Shown: in pieces, positions 1-10,867 of the stretch | Numbering within the stretch: position 1 is the stretch's first letter | Layout of the letters: each line of letters opens with the position of its first letter | From: Scytolyngbya sp. HA4215-MV1 | Lineage (GTDB): Bacteria; Cyanobacteriota; Cyanobacteriia; Leptolyngbyales; Leptolyngbyaceae | Length of the DNA stretch: 64,000 nucleotides | Reading direction: 5' to 3' | NCBI GenBank assembly: GCA_019359045.1 | Contig: JAHHIA010000006.1 | Span: forward strand, 248,001 to 312,000 | The notes under the pieces: model-generated | The model's database searches: none | What the model was told of the DNA's origin: nothing | The model's input: only the letters and a program-made list of their open reading frames with translations | Made by a program: the position numbers and the translations under genes

Positions 1-204
1 CCATTGGGATTCGCAATAGGGTAGAAGCTGAATCAACGTTAAAACCGCTGCGACTGAAAAAACCACATTAACCGCTAGCTTTGCCGTTGTTTCGATCGCG
101 ATCGCCCGATGGGGAGTGCGCTTTTTCTGCTGCACAGGCTGAGGAGCTGTGCGAAGATGTCTGACCGGCGGCGAATAGGGGCTTTGCGGTTGAAGTGCAT
201 TCAT
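1..204 (-). CDS. Cyanobacterial small membrane protein, N-terminal part (partial)
   Basis: An open frame runs from an ATG at 204 to the window edge, so only the first 68 residues are present. It starts MNALQPQSPYSP, has a basic, proline-rich cytoplasmic stretch (QQKKRTPHRAIAIET) and then a hydrophobic helix (LAVNVVFSVAAVLTLIQLLP) at about residues 43-62. This looks like the N-terminus of the conserved single-helix cyanobacterial proteins sometimes annotated as septum-formation or FtsL/DivIC-like, but the coiled-coil part that would decide this is outside the window. No function can be assigned firmly. Confidence 0.6.
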   Translation of the reverse strand, partial: MNALQPQSPYSPPVRHLRTAPQPVQQKKRTPHRAIAIETTAKLAVNVVFSVAAVLTLIQLLPYCESQW

Positions 205-404
205 AGAAATTTCAGAAAAGCCGTTTAGGCAGGAAATGAGAATAAATTAGCCGGAAACCAGTACATCACTACTGGCAAGAAGCCTGAATCCAACCGTTGA
301 ATTTCAGCATTCCCAGAATACCCCCTAACCAATGACTTGGGGAGTGATCTGAAAACCTGAATGCCAATCGATCGGTAGGCTTCTTGCAATCCAGCAACGA
401 GAGG

Positions 405-500
405 TTACTTATATAGCTCGGTCGCTAACCGAACAGCCAGAATACCAGGGAACAAAGCAATCAGCAATGCCACCCAAACTTGCGTATCCGATAAAGCCAT
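405..500 (-). CDS. psaM: Photosystem I reaction centre subunit XII
   Basis: A 31-codon frame encodes MALSDTQVWVALLIALFP followed by GILAVRLATELYK. The start (MALSDTQ), the single hydrophobic helix and the C-terminal RLATELYK match PsaM of cyanobacteria, which is 30-31 residues long. PsaM is a one-helix thylakoid membrane subunit near the trimer contact of photosystem I. The gene stands alone, divergent from the TerC-family gene at 794, with no other photosystem gene nearby, as is usual for psaM. It also fixes the organism as an oxygenic phototroph. Confidence 0.93.
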   Translation of the reverse strand: MALSDTQVWVALLIALFPGILAVRLATELYK

Positions 501-793
501 TGTTTGAAAACTCCTTATGTCAGGGTATATAGTTCCTCAATGTCGATCAAATTGTTCATTTGGGGAATAGCTTGTTACAAGATGCAACAGAATTTGCGAC
601 TTTTCAAGCCTGAAAGGGGTGAATATTTTTCTCCCTTTCACACAATTGAATCTATTGCGACCACTCACTTTTTCCCTTTCGTGAGGAAACCGTTTGGTCA
701 GTCCCTTAGACTAAGAGATAGGCTTGAGTATCGCTTTGTTATTTTTAGCCGACGAATGGTGATTTTCAACTCTTTGATGTAAATATTTTTTCA

Positions 794-1561
794 ATGCTAG
801 ACCATCTTTTCGATTATTCTCCTAATTTTGGAGTTGAAATGCTGCTACTGCTACCCGTGCTGGTAGCGCTAGAGGCTGTTTTATCTGCGGATAATGCGAT
901 CGCCCTGGCAGCGATCGCTCAGGGTTTAGAAGGCGGCAAAATGCAACGCCAGGCACTGAACTTGGGTTTGGTAGCAGCGTTTATTTTGCGCGTTGGGTTA
1001 ATTTTGACCGCTACCTGGGTGACCAAATTCTGGCAATTTGAGTTCATGGGAGCTGCCTACCTATTGTGGTTAGTCTTCCAATACTTCACATCCGATGAAG
1101 ACAAGACCTCTGGAACCTCTCATCACCACCATGGACCCAAGTTTTCTTCACTTTGGCAGGCAATCCCGCTGATTGCCCTGACCGATCTGGCATTCTCTTT
1201 GGACAGCGTGACTACTGCAATCGCAATTTCTCAAGAAATTTGGTTAGTCATCACAGGTGGGCTAATTGGCATTATTGCCTTGCGGTTTATGGCAGAACTC
1301 TTTATTCGGTGGCTGGATGAATTTGTTTATCTCGAAGATGCTGGATACACCACCGTTGCTCTGGTTGGCATTCGGCTGCTCTGCAAAGCCTTTAGTCTGG
1401 ACGCCGTCTTGCCAGAATGGCTGATGGTGATATTGATTGCCCTGTTCTTTACATGGGGATTTTCTAAACGGACACCCACCCAAACAGAAGAGCTGGAATC
1501 GCCTCCCGAATCAGGCCCAATCGAAATGACTGAATCAGAACAAGAAAAAGTTCCCCGCTAG
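794..1561 (+). CDS. TerC family integral membrane protein
   Basis: The 255-residue product has six to seven hydrophobic segments and the two acidic TerC signatures: ALEAVLSADNAIAL near residues 26-39 and LTDLAFSLDSVTTA near residues 129-142. TerC proteins were first linked to tellurite resistance. Several bacterial members export manganese, sometimes to metalate secreted proteins. A HHHH run lies in the loop around residue 110 and could be a metal-binding loop or just a linker. The tail after residue 225 is soluble and acidic. The 293-bp gap to psaM is a divergent promoter region, and no manganese riboswitch was recognised in it. The family is sure and the substrate is not. Confidence 0.88.
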   Translation: MLDHLFDYSPNFGVEMLLLLPVLVALEAVLSADNAIALAAIAQGLEGGKMQRQALNLGLVAAFILRVGLILTATWVTKFWQFEFMGAAYLLWLVFQYFTSDEDKTSGTSHHHHGPKFSSLWQAIPLIALTDLAFSLDSVTTAIAISQEIWLVITGGLIGIIALRFMAELFIRWLDEFVYLEDAGYTTVALVGIRLLCKAFSLDAVLPEWLMVILIALFFTWGFSKRTPTQTEELESPPESGPIEMTESEQEKVPR

Positions 1562-1685
1562 AAACCTGTAAAATGGTGACGTTATTGTCTGGTTGCGCAT
1601 CATTGCTCCGAACATACGGGCGACAAACCAGAAATCGATTTTGTAAGATATTTGGACAATAAGGTACTGCAAGGGCTTTTGTACC

Positions 1686-2951
1686 GTGCTTCCTCCTTCT
1701 CAGCTCCCAAATTTGCCGGCCAAAAATTCCCGCTCCGCTAAACTTTCGGTTTCGCCGAATGCTAGTTTGTCTTGGGCTTTATCGCTTTTAGGCGCAACCA
1801 ACGATTGGAAACTACTGGTGGGACGTTGGCTGATTTTGCTGGTTATTGCGCTACTGCCGATCGGGGTCGGTATGCTGGGCTTATCCATGCTGCTCAAGCT
1901 GCCAGAATTTTCCAGCTGCAACTCTATCCAAATTGATGAATCGCCATCCTTACGGCTCTACTGTGCGCAGAAACTGGCAAGTGATAAAACTCCAGAAAAC
2001 TTATTAGATGCGATTCGACTAGTAGAAGGGTTACCGAATGACCATGCTTTACACGCTCAGGGCGATCGTCTGGCGCGGCAGTGGTCTTTAGAAATTTTGG
2101 AACTGGCTGAGGCAACTTTTCAGCAAGGCAAGAAGGAAGATGCGGTTGCCACTGCTCGCCAGATTCCACTCATGCCAGAAATTAATCGACAGATCAATGA
2201 TCGAGTTGCCCAGTGGGAATCGATTTGGTCGAAAGCAGAAATGGCTTACGAAGATGCGGAAAATGCGATCGACCAATCTCAGTGGTCTGATGCGTTCGGC
2301 AGCGCCAAGCAATTACTCAACAGCGGCAATGAGTATTGGGCGACCACTCGATATGAGGAGTTGATGGAGAAAATCCGCATTGCTAGAGAAGATAGCGACA
2401 ATAAGCCAAAAACTGCAAAACGTCGCAAATCTAACTCACCCGAAGATGTGTTGGCACGGTGGCGACAAGAACAAGAAACTGAAGAACTGACTCATCTCAA
2501 AAAAGCGCGTGTACTGGCAAGTACAGGCGATGCCAAAAATTTAAGCGCCGCGATCGATGAAGCGAATCAGGTCTATGGTAGCCAGTACAAAGTCGCCCAA
2601 ATGTTGGTGTCGAACTGGAGCCAACAACTGGAAATGATCGAAGATCGTCCTCACCTCACCCGCGCTATGAGCCTGGCAGCAAAGGGGGATGTTACTTCGC
2701 TACAGGCAGCTATCTCCGAAGCCAACCAAATTGACTATGGTCGTTCACTCTACGAAGAAGCTCGTGGCAAGATTGAACAATGGACTAGTCAAATGCAGCA
2801 ATTGCAACTCCAACCTGAGTTGGAACCCATTTTGAGTGGACCCAGTGCAACCTCGGCAAATCAACCCCATTCCGCCTCCTCACCTGCCCCCAACCAGACA
2901 GGCAACAACAGCGGGTTCTCTCCCGTTTCGACCCAACAACCCTTGCCCTGA
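1686..2951 (+). CDS. Membrane-anchored helical repeat protein, unknown function
   Basis: The frame opens with GTG and gives 421 residues: a disordered N-terminus, one membrane helix (LILLVIALLPIGVGMLGLSM, about 49-68), then a long, mostly helical and charged region. Repeated segments such as LAEATFQQGKKEDAVATAR and ARVLASTGDAKNLSAAIDEA look like degenerate TPR/SEL1-type helical pairs. The C-terminus is rich in Ser, Pro and Gln. I recognise this as a type of conserved cyanobacterial protein, often labelled chromosome-segregation-ATPase-like, but it has no nucleotide-binding motif. It appears monocistronic. Confidence 0.7.
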   Translation: MLPPSQLPNLPAKNSRSAKLSVSPNASLSWALSLLGATNDWKLLVGRWLILLVIALLPIGVGMLGLSMLLKLPEFSSCNSIQIDESPSLRLYCAQKLASDKTPENLLDAIRLVEGLPNDHALHAQGDRLARQWSLEILELAEATFQQGKKEDAVATARQIPLMPEINRQINDRVAQWESIWSKAEMAYEDAENAIDQSQWSDAFGSAKQLLNSGNEYWATTRYEELMEKIRIAREDSDNKPKTAKRRKSNSPEDVLARWRQEQETEELTHLKKARVLASTGDAKNLSAAIDEANQVYGSQYKVAQMLVSNWSQQLEMIEDRPHLTRAMSLAAKGDVTSLQAAISEANQIDYGRSLYEEARGKIEQWTSQMQQLQLQPELEPILSGPSATSANQPHSASSPAPNQTGNNSGFSPVSTQQPLP

Positions 2952-3543
2952 TTGGCGGCTTCTGCTGGCATTGTCACCATCCCAAGCATGGGTATCACAC
3001 AACAAACATGCATCCAGAATGACGGTCAAGTAATCCAGTAGACTCGAGCGCTTGGAAGCCTTAGCAGAAACCATTCTGTGGAGGCCAGTGAAAGGTCAAA
3101 CCAACAGCTAGCTATTTAGTGCCAAAGTGACTAGAAAATACGTCAGGTTGCGATTCAGCATGATATGCATACCCAGCAGGTTGCGTGCATCTCGTCGGAT
3201 AGTATAGTTGCGAAATCTCATCACAAGTCTTTTGAAAAGGTAAATTTTCGGTAATAAGCTTTTGCGATTCTAGTAATTTAGGATGGGCTGCAGTCAAAAG
3301 CGTACTGCAGGAAGTTCATGCAGAGTGTTGAGAAAATTACTTAATTTAAATTTTTTGGTTTACCTTCAGAAGGTTAGATAGCCACCTTAATTTTCGTCAG
3401 TTAATCGCTTCAAACTCCTTTAAAAACACTGTAATTGTGCTGTCTAACTTATCTGTATTCTGTCTTGCATGGTTTGTTCATTTCCAGCGAATGCATGCAG
3501 ATGAACCTACCTATTTGAACGCTTGTCTCTATTTTAGAGGTCA
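2952..3543. other. Gene-free stretch
   Basis: No supported gene is seen. Short frames on both strands lack recognisable sequence. The DNA becomes AT-rich toward the decayed membrane-protein gene that starts near 3544. Confidence 0.6.
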
Positions 3544-4259
3544 ATTCTTTCCCCTAATTTAGGCTCAGAGGGACCAAGAATTTTTTATGGTTCCTACGGT
3601 TTAAGTCGAATCTTTTATCAGGAATTTGTTTACATTTTTTATGGAAATATAGGAAAATTATGGGAAATTTTTACTGGAACTGAAACAAGTTATCTGTTTT
3701 ATAGAGCACTTCAGGCAATTTTATGGAGCATCGCCCTCTGGATAATTTTTAGGCAGAAAGATATTAAACTTACTGCTATTGGGTATGTACTACTTTGCAT
3801 TCCACAAGTCTCTTACATCTACGCTTATTATTAATTCTGATGCATGGGCACTTTCGATCAATTTATTGCTATTTATCTGGACAGCTCGCTCTAAACCGGT
3901 AGAGCAATGGAAATTATAGATTGGACAGGACTGGGCATTCTGACAGGATTCTTATTCACTGCCAAAACAAATTTTTTAATTGAATGGTGGCACGATTCAG
4001 TCTTCTTTGTTGGAACAATTGTTGGCTTCTTTGTGTTCATTCTGAATTGGTTACTGGCAATTTATCATGCCTGGACGATCGACTATCAAGCTCAGGAAGA
4101 TATTTATTTCCTTTACTGATTTCAATAGCTTTGTGGCTTACAGGTACACTGCCTAAAGATATTCCCTTTGTAGTAAATATTCGAGTTTTATTGATGGTAG
4201 TGATTGGATGTTTATCCAGTTTTTGCTTGCTAATGGCGTTGCTTGTTCTTTATTCCTAA
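3544..4259 (+). pseudogene. Decayed polytopic membrane protein gene
   Basis: Successive hydrophobic pieces of one protein are spread over several frames. The first runs ...GSEGPRIFYGSYGLSRIFYQ to QVSYIYAYY and stops near 3835. Shifted by one frame it continues NSDAWALSINLLLFIWTA to about 3908. It then shifts again to IIDWTGLGILTGFLFTAK and FVGTIVGFFVFILNWLL up to 4119. A last shift near 4100 gives LISIALWLTGTLPKDIPF and LLMVVIGCLSSFCLLMALL, ending at 4259. There is no start codon in frame at the 5' end. The pieces fit a multi-span GT-C-like or DUF2142-like membrane protein, which is a guess. At least three frameshifts and the missing 5' end make it non-functional. Confidence 0.7.
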
Positions 4260-4394
4260 GAGACCGATTATAATTCTGTACTCGAGTGTTCTAAATACTC
4301 ATAAGCTAAAGTTCCTGGTTTGTTAGTTCCTCTGCTCCAAAACGCTCTTGATTATTGCTTTAGGGAGATATTTTATTTATTTATAACCCACCTT

Positions 4395-7136
4395 TTAATG
4401 TGGCATTTCATAGTTTGTGGGAAAGTTTTTTTCCAAAAAAGCTAGTATTTGTTGATATTCTGAGTCAATTTCACCATCTAATCGGGCAGCTAAAAGCGTT
4501 TCCAGAATTTGTTTGAATTGCTTACTGGGTTTGTAACCCAGGGCTTTCAAAGCATTGCCATCCAATGGTGGGGGCACTAGTGACCAGTTAGTAAGGTATT
4601 GCCAGATCGGTCGGCGTAGAGAGCGGGGACTTTGGATCGTCACCAGCAATAGAGTTGCCAAATCATACGGGGTAAGCAACTGCACGATTTGGCTAGGACG
4701 ATCGCACTTCACCAAGTCTGCTGCCAATTTAGCTTGAATCGATGCCAATTGCTGCAATCGCTCAATGCTATCCAGGGGCAATTGCAGGCGTATTGCAACA
4801 TCCCCTCGATATTCAGGAGCCAGCTTTGCCAAAAGCACTTCCAACAGCATTTGCCAGTGAGCGAGTCTCTGGGTAGGATCAAACCGTCTGAGCCAACGAT
4901 CTGCCAATCGGACTTGCCACCATAGGGTTCTATCCATCTCTAGACTGGCGTGAATACACTGAAGCGCACCCAAATCGGACAATAGCGTCAAAGCTGGCTT
5001 CCAATAAGCAGATTGCAGAATATATTTCAATTCCATCTTCAAGCGGGTTTGTAGTGCCGGAGCTTTGCTATTCTCACCTTGCAATCGGTTGTAAATCCCA
5101 CTGGCGATCGCATGGCGAATATAGCCCTCTGTTTGGGGATCGATTTGGAAACCCAAACGCACAGCAAACCGCACGGCCCGATAGATGCGGGTTGGGTCTT
5201 CGATAAAACTGTTAGCGTGGAGTACCCGAATTTGCTTTGCCTGTAAATCTAACCATCCCCCAAAAAAGTCCAGAATTTCCCCTTGATGGGGGCAGGTTAA
5301 CCGCAATGCTAAAGCGTTAATTGTAAAATCTCGTCGATATAAATCTTGTCGAATGGAACTGGCTTCTACTTCTGGATTGGCAGCTGGATAAGGATAGAAC
5401 TCGGTACGAGCGGTCGCAATGTCGATCCAGAGAGAGTCTAAGATGGCGTCTTTGTGCCAGAGCAAAGCTGCAGTTTGAAAGCGTCCGTGCACTTCCAAAC
5501 GAGCCTGGGGATAGAGGTGTTGGAGCGATCGGGCAAGCTCTACCCCCGCACCCACATCTGCCGATCGGTGGAATCCATCCACCACCAGATCGATATCACT
5601 CAAACCGACCTGTTCATCCAGATTGGCTAGCAGCAAATCTCGTACAGCTCCCCCCACCAGATAGAGATGCCAACCACGTTGTTCTGCCTGCTGGGCAGCG
5701 GTTGTCAGCAGGTGTTGCAACTCAGGCAGGAGGCGATCGAGAGAAGCGTGCAGCGTCAAACCGGAGCTATCCCAATGGGGGAACTCGCGCCTGTGCTCAT
5801 GTTTAATTTGCTGATGCAGTTGTCGCAATACATCTGTGCGAGTGACGATGCCCACCAGTTGTCCTTGCTCCAAAACGGGTAAGCGACCGATGTCATAGGT
5901 CACCATCAAAGATTCAATTTCAGGCAACAGAGCCTCGGGAGTAATCACCTTCAGATTCGTGGTCATATATCCTTTGACGGGAGCATGACTGAACCCATGA
6001 TGCAAAGCAATATCAATATCTCGACGAGAAATAATTCCCACTAGGGCTTGCGTCGCATCAACCACTGATAGCCCCGAATGTCCATACCGCAATAAAATTC
6101 GTTGAGCTTCATCGATCGTTGTGTCAGGAAGAATTGTTCTCACCGGGGAAGACATCAAATCCCTGGCAGTTTGCGGGTGAGGAATCTGTTGCTTCAATTG
6201 AAAGAACAGTTTTGTTAAAACTGTTTGGGGATTGGCACTGCGCGTGGTCACGGCTGCGGCTCTAGGATGTCCACCTCCACCCAATAACTGGAATAATGAG
6301 TTGAGGTCGGTCCCCTCAATTCGCGATCGTCCAATCACTGCCAATCCCATCTCTTCCATTGTTGCTTCGCCAGCTCGGCAGGCCGCATTTTTGCAAAACT
6401 GGTTTGCCAGCAGAATGGCATCGCTTTCTGTCAAATCCATCAGTCGATGCACCAGACTGGACAAACCCGGCACAAACTCGTCTGTTTTCAAAATCACCCA
6501 GGATAGGCTGTAGCCTCGAACGATTTCTGTCTGCACTCGTTCCAACGCAGTGGTTAGCAATTCTTGCAGGTGGGGCGGTAGACCTGGCTCAATGTATTCT
6601 GCGATCGCCCTCAGACTGGCTCCTTGGGACATCAACCACGCCAGCGCCAGCGCATCGCGAGGAGTGGTGTGGTCAAAGGTCAGTGATCCCGTATCTACAT
6701 GGATGCCCAATGCCATTACAGTTGCTTGTGCGGGTGTCAGGTTGATTTGCTGGGCTTGCAATTGCTCCACAATTAAAGTGGAAGTGGCACCCACTGTTTC
6801 AATTTGCATAAAGGTTGCCGGAATATCTCGCCCTATCCCGGGATGGTGATCGTAGATGCCAATCTCCAGTCCGGGACGATCAAGCCACTCAGCAGCTTTG
6901 CCTAAACGCGATCGACTTTGCGTATCCACAACCCAAAGCGATCGAATCTGATCAGGGTTTACCGCTCGTCGCTCAATTAATGCATATTCATCCCGATGCA
7001 ATGCCAAAAACTCTCGTACTGTCAAATGGGCGCCACCCGTTAGCACAATTCTTGCGCCTGGTCGTAGCAATGTCAGCCCCACAGCTGCCCCTAGCGCATC
7101 AAAATCCGCAGTTGTATGACAAAGAATGAGATCCAT
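4395..7136 (-). CDS. DHH-CBS-tRNA nucleotidyltransferase fusion (CCA or A-adding type)
   Basis: The 913-residue product starts at ATG 7136; the longer frame would use TTG 7151. The N-terminal third is a DHH phosphoesterase domain ([15 protein letters not shown] near residue 96) with a DHHA1 part ending in [11 protein letters not shown]. Two CBS domains follow ([23 protein letters not shown]). The C-terminal half is a class II poly(A) polymerase/CCA-type nucleotidyltransferase with [10 protein letters not shown], the catalytic DIDLVVDG and [10 protein letters not shown], then the RNA-binding helices ([12 protein letters not shown]). Such fusions occur in Aquifex, Deinococcus and cyanobacteria, where CC- and A-addition to tRNA 3' ends can be split between two enzymes. 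Which nucleotide this one adds cannot be read here. The DHH part may act as an oligonucleotide phosphodiesterase. Confidence 0.9.
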   Translation of the reverse strand: MDLILCHTTADFDALGAAVGLTLLRPGARIVLTGGAHLTVREFLALHRDEYALIERRAVNPDQIRSLWVVDTQSRSRLGKAAEWLDRPGLEIGIYDHHPGIGRDIPATFMQIETVGATSTLIVEQLQAQQINLTPAQATVMALGIHVDTGSLTFDHTTPRDALALAWLMSQGASLRAIAEYIEPGLPPHLQELLTTALERVQTEIVRGYSLSWVILKTDEFVPGLSSLVHRLMDLTESDAILLANQFCKNAACRAGEATMEEMGLAVIGRSRIEGTDLNSLFQLLGGGGHPRAAAVTTRSANPQTVLTKLFFQLKQQIPHPQTARDLMSSPVRTILPDTTIDEAQRILLRYGHSGLSVVDATQALVGIISRRDIDIALHHGFSHAPVKGYMTTNLKVITPEALLPEIESLMVTYDIGRLPVLEQGQLVGIVTRTDVLRQLHQQIKHEHRREFPHWDSSGLTLHASLDRLLPELQHLLTTAAQQAEQRGWHLYLVGGAVRDLLLANLDEQVGLSDIDLVVDGFHRSADVGAGVELARSLQHLYPQARLEVHGRFQTAALLWHKDAILDSLWIDIATARTEFYPYPAANPEVEASSIRQDLYRRDFTINALALRLTCPHQGEILDFFGGWLDLQAKQIRVLHANSFIEDPTRIYRAVRFAVRLGFQIDPQTEGYIRHAIASGIYNRLQGENSKAPALQTRLKMELKYILQSAYWKPALTLLSDLGALQCIHASLEMDRTLWWQVRLADRWLRRFDPTQRLAHWQMLLEVLLAKLAPEYRGDVAIRLQLPLDSIERLQQLASIQAKLAADLVKCDRPSQIVQLLTPYDLATLLLVTIQSPRSLRRPIWQYLTNWSLVPPPLDGNALKALGYKPSKQFKQILETLLAARLDGEIDSEYQQILAFLEKNFPTNYEMPH

Positions 7137-7649
7137 GGAGGAGGAGTGCAAATTGGCGATTTTAGATTGGCGATTTTAGCAATTCTGCATCGCACATCTG
7201 TGCTTAAGCGATCGACGGGGATTGAGCGATTTTTGTCTCGATTTCCTTCAAAAGCTGACATGTGGAGCAAAATTAGCTCATTAGCGTCATCTATTTAGAT
7301 GGCTTCCAACAACCCAATGCCCGGATTACAAATTGGTAAAAAGGAGCGTCATTATACCCCTACCCTAACGGTAAATTGTTTTTAGAAAAGCTCTAGGAAA
7401 TTGCTGGAAATTATCTCGGTTAAGTCCCCGCGAGTCAGTAGGTCATGCTGACCCAGTCTCCTATCCGTATACTAACCGTTTGAGTCATGACTGCTCACGA
7501 TACCGATATTCTTCAAATACTCCAATTTCAAGCCAAATTCTAATACCATAAAAAGGTATCTAAAACTGTAACCAGAGTCACTCTTGTGCGGTTTGAGTGG
7601 CAAATTAGAAGAATCCAAGAAAGCCTAACACTCTGAAGTGAGGAGTTTT
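7137..7649. other. Divergent intergenic region
   Basis: This 500-bp gap separates the tRNA nucleotidyltransferase fusion from the SIMPL gene. It must carry both promoters. A small inverted repeat (GGTCA-TGC-TGACC) lies near 7441-7453. No gene or RNA is recognised. Confidence 0.5.
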
Positions 7650-8381
7650 ATGAAATTAGCCCAACCAGTCTCCGGCTGGAATTGCTTGAAGGTATTGCCC
7701 CTAACGTTGGGATTTTTGAGTCTGACTTTACTGAGTCCGGCGCTGGCACAAGAAAAGATGTTGAGAACACTCACGGTATCGGGACGGGGAACTGAAAATG
7801 TGGCAACGAGTTTAACGCTGGTGCGTCTGGGGGTCGAAGCTCAGGGCAAAACCGCAGATGCAGCCCAGCAAGAAGCGGCTAGCCGATCGTCTGCGGTGGT
7901 GGCATTGTTGCGATCGCGCAAGGTTGACAAGCTAGAAACCACAGGCATTAACCTCAATCCCAATTATCGCTATGACAATGGCAAGCAAACGCTGATCGGA
8001 TACATTGCCAGTAACACGGTGAGTTTCCGAATCGCCACCGAAAAAGCAGGTCCACTGCTGGATGAAGCGGTCAAAGCTGGTGCCACCCGCATTGATGGCG
8101 TGAGCTTCATTGCGACTGATGAGGCGATCGCGGTAGCTCAAAAACAAGCTTTACGTGAAGCGACGACTGAAGCTCAACAACAAGCCGATGTCGTCTTAGG
8201 CGCATTGAACCTAACTCGCAAAGAAGTCGTCAGCATCCAGGTCAATGGTGCCTTTGCCCCGCCACCGCCTGTACCAGTGAACTATAAGTTTGCCGCACCC
8301 CAAGCTGAAGCAGCATCTACCCCTGTGGTGGGTGGCGAACAACAAGTGGAAGCTTCGGTCACCTTGCAGATTAGTTACTAA
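7650..8381 (+). CDS. SIMPL (DUF541) domain secreted protein
   Basis: The product is 243 residues from ATG 7650, which has a good Shine-Dalgarno sequence (GAGGAG at 7640-7645); a GTG at 7638 gives a 247-residue alternative but overlaps that site. It has a signal peptide (LPLTLGFLSLTLLSPALAQE) followed by a SIMPL domain: LTVSGRGTENVATSLTLVR, the central KLETTGINLNPNYRYDNG and GYIASNTVSFRI, and a C-terminal EASVTLQISY. SIMPL proteins are periplasmic or outer-membrane-associated and form oligomers; their biochemical role is unclear, with links to oxidative-stress tolerance in some bacteria. It is monocistronic and converges on ssb. Confidence 0.88.
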   Translation: MKLAQPVSGWNCLKVLPLTLGFLSLTLLSPALAQEKMLRTLTVSGRGTENVATSLTLVRLGVEAQGKTADAAQQEAASRSSAVVALLRSRKVDKLETTGINLNPNYRYDNGKQTLIGYIASNTVSFRIATEKAGPLLDEAVKAGATRIDGVSFIATDEAIAVAQKQALREATTEAQQQADVVLGALNLTRKEVVSIQVNGAFAPPPPVPVNYKFAAPQAEAASTPVVGGEQQVEASVTLQISY

Positions 8382-8393
8382 CAGTTAGGAGCA

Positions 8394-8448
8394 GGCGCAT
8401 CTGGTGCTTGGGGGAAGCATTGTTCTTCCCCTGATCAGCAGATGCGCC
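8394..8448. terminator. Bidirectional hairpin between convergent genes
   Basis: A long two-part inverted repeat lies between two convergent genes: outer arms GGCGCATCTG (8394-8403) and CAGATGCGCC (8439-8448), inner arms GGGGGAAG and CTTCCCC. Its position 13 bases after one stop and 11 bases before the other fits a shared terminator. There is no long T-run on either side. Confidence 0.65.
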
Positions 8449-8458
8449 AAAATGCAAG

Positions 8459-8830
8459 CTAAAATTCGTCTTCGTACCCACCACTGCTACTACCTGCATT
8501 GGTCTCGGCATCACGTTTGGAACCAAGTAACTCAATGCGATCGACCCGCACAACCGGCGAAGTTCGCGTCGCGCCCGTCGCTCGATCACTCCAACTATCC
8601 AACTTCAACGCGCCTTTGATCCCAATTAAACTACCCTTACGGACGTAATTTGCCGCAATTTCTGCCTCTTTGCCCCACAATTCCAGATTGAACCAATCTG
8701 GCTGGTCACTATTGCGAGTCGGACGATTAACTGCCAGCGTTAACCGACACTTTACACTGCCAGACTCAAAATACTTGACATCTGGATCGCCACCCACACG
8801 TCCCACCAAAGTCACTACATTCAGGCTCAT
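8459..8830 (-). CDS. ssb: Single-stranded DNA-binding protein
   Basis: The 123-residue protein is one OB fold: MSLNVVTLVGRVGGDPDVKY at the start, then CRLTLAVNRP, WFNLELWGKEAEIAANYV and KGSLIGIKGALKLDSW, which are the hallmark Ssb strands. The C-terminus is short and ends GGYEDEF, an acidic tip with terminal Phe rather than the DDDIPF of E. coli. It binds ssDNA during replication and repair. Cyanobacteria often have more than one ssb-like gene, so it may be a paralogue of the main Ssb. Confidence 0.92.
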   Translation of the reverse strand: MSLNVVTLVGRVGGDPDVKYFESGSVKCRLTLAVNRPTRNSDQPDWFNLELWGKEAEIAANYVRKGSLIGIKGALKLDSWSDRATGATRTSPVVRVDRIELLGSKRDAETNAGSSSGGYEDEF

Positions 8831-9494
8831 AAATTCCCCCGATTAAATGATAGAAACGCTCGATATTAAAGACAAAAATTAGTATTTGCCAAAAAATCGA
8901 AGAACTCGAATCATTAAACCCAATCACCAACAGGATGGAGCAGAAAATTATTCTTCATTCCAGCAATTTATCGTCATTCAAAGTGAATTACACCCGAATT
9001 TATCCTGATATCCAAAAAGAACGTTTGTACTGTAATTTTAGCGCATCCGTAATTTCCTAAAAATGTGACCAAAAATAATCAGAAAAAATAAAAAAACTTG
9101 CAGGGTTTACTTAGACACCTTTCAGCCAAGGTTGGAGGTTTCTCTGTCGAAACCATCAACACTACATTCTCAAAAAAGATACCATCAGCCCTTTACTGTC
9201 CAGTTCTGACCCACCCCGGCTTCTCTTCAGATCCTCATCAAGGCTACCCAGTTCAGATTCAAACATCAGAAAAAATCATTAAAAAATCTAAGATTGCTTA
9301 TCTATCGACTAAATTTAATCCCGATCTATACCCTAAGCTTCTGAAGGGTACTTTCAAATCCTTAGAACACAAAATCTGGATTCTTTGACTAGACTCGAAA
9401 CTCAAAACATAATAGAATCCACTCGGTTATTGGTTATTACTGTTACTATTGTGGTGCACTTAGAAGTACTTCGTTTGTGGGAGTGTAGAAACTA
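8831..9494. other. Leader region upstream of mreB
   Basis: A 660-bp AT-rich interval lies between the divergent ssb and mreB genes. A 96-codon frame (9098-9388) has low-complexity, gene-unlike sequence and was not accepted. The region probably holds the mreBCD promoter(s), but no motif is clear enough to place. Confidence 0.5.
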
Positions 9495-10538
9495 GTGGGT
9501 CTCTTCAAACGCTTTTCCCTTTCAAGGGATATGGGTATCGACTTGGGAACAGCCAACACACTAGTTTATGTGTCTGGCAAGGGCATTGTGCTACAAGAAC
9601 CCTCTGTAGTAGCAATGGATCAGGATCAAAAGGTACCACTGGCAGTCGGTGAAGATGCCAAAAGAATGTTAGGTCGAACTCCTGGAAACGTGGTTGCCCT
9701 GCGTCCATTGCGCGATGGGGTAATTGCCGATTTTGATACGGCTGAGCTGATGCTCAAGCACTTCATTCGGCGAGTGCACGAAGGCAGAACTCTGGTCTCT
9801 CCCCGGATTGTGATTGGCATTCCCAGTGGTGTGACGGGGGTTGAGCGGCGGGCGGTTATGGAAGCGGCTTCTCAAGCAGGTGCACGGGATGTTTACCTGA
9901 TTGATGAACCTGTTGCAGCTGCGATCGGGGCGGGTTTGCCGGTTGCAGAACCCACGGGCAATATGATCATCGACATTGGTGGGGGTACAACCGAAGTTGC
10001 TGTTTTGAGCTTGCAGGGGACTGTGCTGAGTGAGTCGGTGCGGGTTGCCGGCGATGAACTGAGCGAGTCCATCTCGCAGTACATGAAAAAAGTCCACAAC
10101 CTAGTGATTGGGGAACGAACTGCTGAAGAAATTAAAATTCAGATTGGGTCTGCTTATCCGGTAGATTACGAAGGCGAAGTCGCAATGGAAGTGAGGGGTC
10201 TACATTTGTTGTCAGGCTTACCTCGGACCGTGACTGTGAAAAGTGCCGAAATTCGCGAAAGTATGTCTGAGCCGCTCTCGGTCATCATTGAAGCGGTGAA
10301 GCGCACATTAGAACGTACGCCACCTGAACTCGCCGCTGACATTATCGATCGCGGTATTATGCTGGCAGGTGGAGGCGCCCTGCTCAAGGGATTGGATACC
10401 CTAATCAGCCATGAAACTGGGATTGTGGTGCATGTTGCCGCTGATCCACTCAGTTGCGTCGTTTTGGGAACGGGCCGTGTACTTGAGAACTTTAAGCAGT
10501 TAGAGCGGGTGTTTAGTGGTCGTTCTCGCAATCTATAA
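9495..10538 (+). CDS. mreB: Rod-shape determining protein MreB
   Basis: The 347-residue actin-like ATPase starts at GTG 9495, with GGGAG 5-10 bases before. It shows [19 protein letters not shown] (phosphate 1), [35 protein letters not shown] (phosphate 2) and [15 protein letters not shown] (adenosine motif). MreB polymers under the inner membrane guide peptidoglycan synthesis and cell elongation. It is first in the mreBCD cluster, followed by a 329-bp gap before mreC. Length and motifs are those of a normal, complete protein. Confidence 0.97.
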   Translation: MGLFKRFSLSRDMGIDLGTANTLVYVSGKGIVLQEPSVVAMDQDQKVPLAVGEDAKRMLGRTPGNVVALRPLRDGVIADFDTAELMLKHFIRRVHEGRTLVSPRIVIGIPSGVTGVERRAVMEAASQAGARDVYLIDEPVAAAIGAGLPVAEPTGNMIIDIGGGTTEVAVLSLQGTVLSESVRVAGDELSESISQYMKKVHNLVIGERTAEEIKIQIGSAYPVDYEGEVAMEVRGLHLLSGLPRTVTVKSAEIRESMSEPLSVIIEAVKRTLERTPPELAADIIDRGIMLAGGGALLKGLDTLISHETGIVVHVAADPLSCVVLGTGRVLENFKQLERVFSGRSRNL

Positions 10539-10867
10539 GTCACGATCGCGTCATTCTCAAAATTGAAGGAACTTCCCAAAACGGCTTTCAGCTTACCTGT
10601 TTAACCGAATTGCGAGAAATTCAACTGTCTTTCGGTTATTCAGCAAGGCGAACCTGTTGAAATTCAGGGTTTGCTAAAGCCAATTTCAGACATTCTGGTA
10701 AAAAATAGGTCTCTTTGCTAGATTGTCCGGAAATACAGCCCTAGCCAGCGGTAATCCTGAAAAGTAAGGATAAATAGTACTGCTGGCTTTATCCTTAGGA
10801 ATGCGAAAAGGTCAGAATTGAGCCTTCGCATGCTGATGCACTATCCGACCTCCTGATAGGAAATTCA
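10539..10867 (+). other. mreB-mreC intergenic region
   Basis: This 329-bp gap inside the mre cluster holds an inverted repeat: AAGGATAAA (10766-10774) and TTTATCCTT (10788-10796) with a 13-base loop. It could be an attenuator or processing site, or part of a second promoter for mreCD. AGGAAA precedes the mreC start by six bases. Confidence 0.4.

Noticed and set aside
504-782. 92-codon frame between psaM and the TerC gene
   Set aside because: The translation has no conserved character, covers the divergent promoter region and has no ribosome site.
9098-9388. 96-codon frame upstream of mreB
   Set aside because: It has low-complexity, Lys/Ser-rich sequence with no recognisable domain, and lies in an AT-rich leader.
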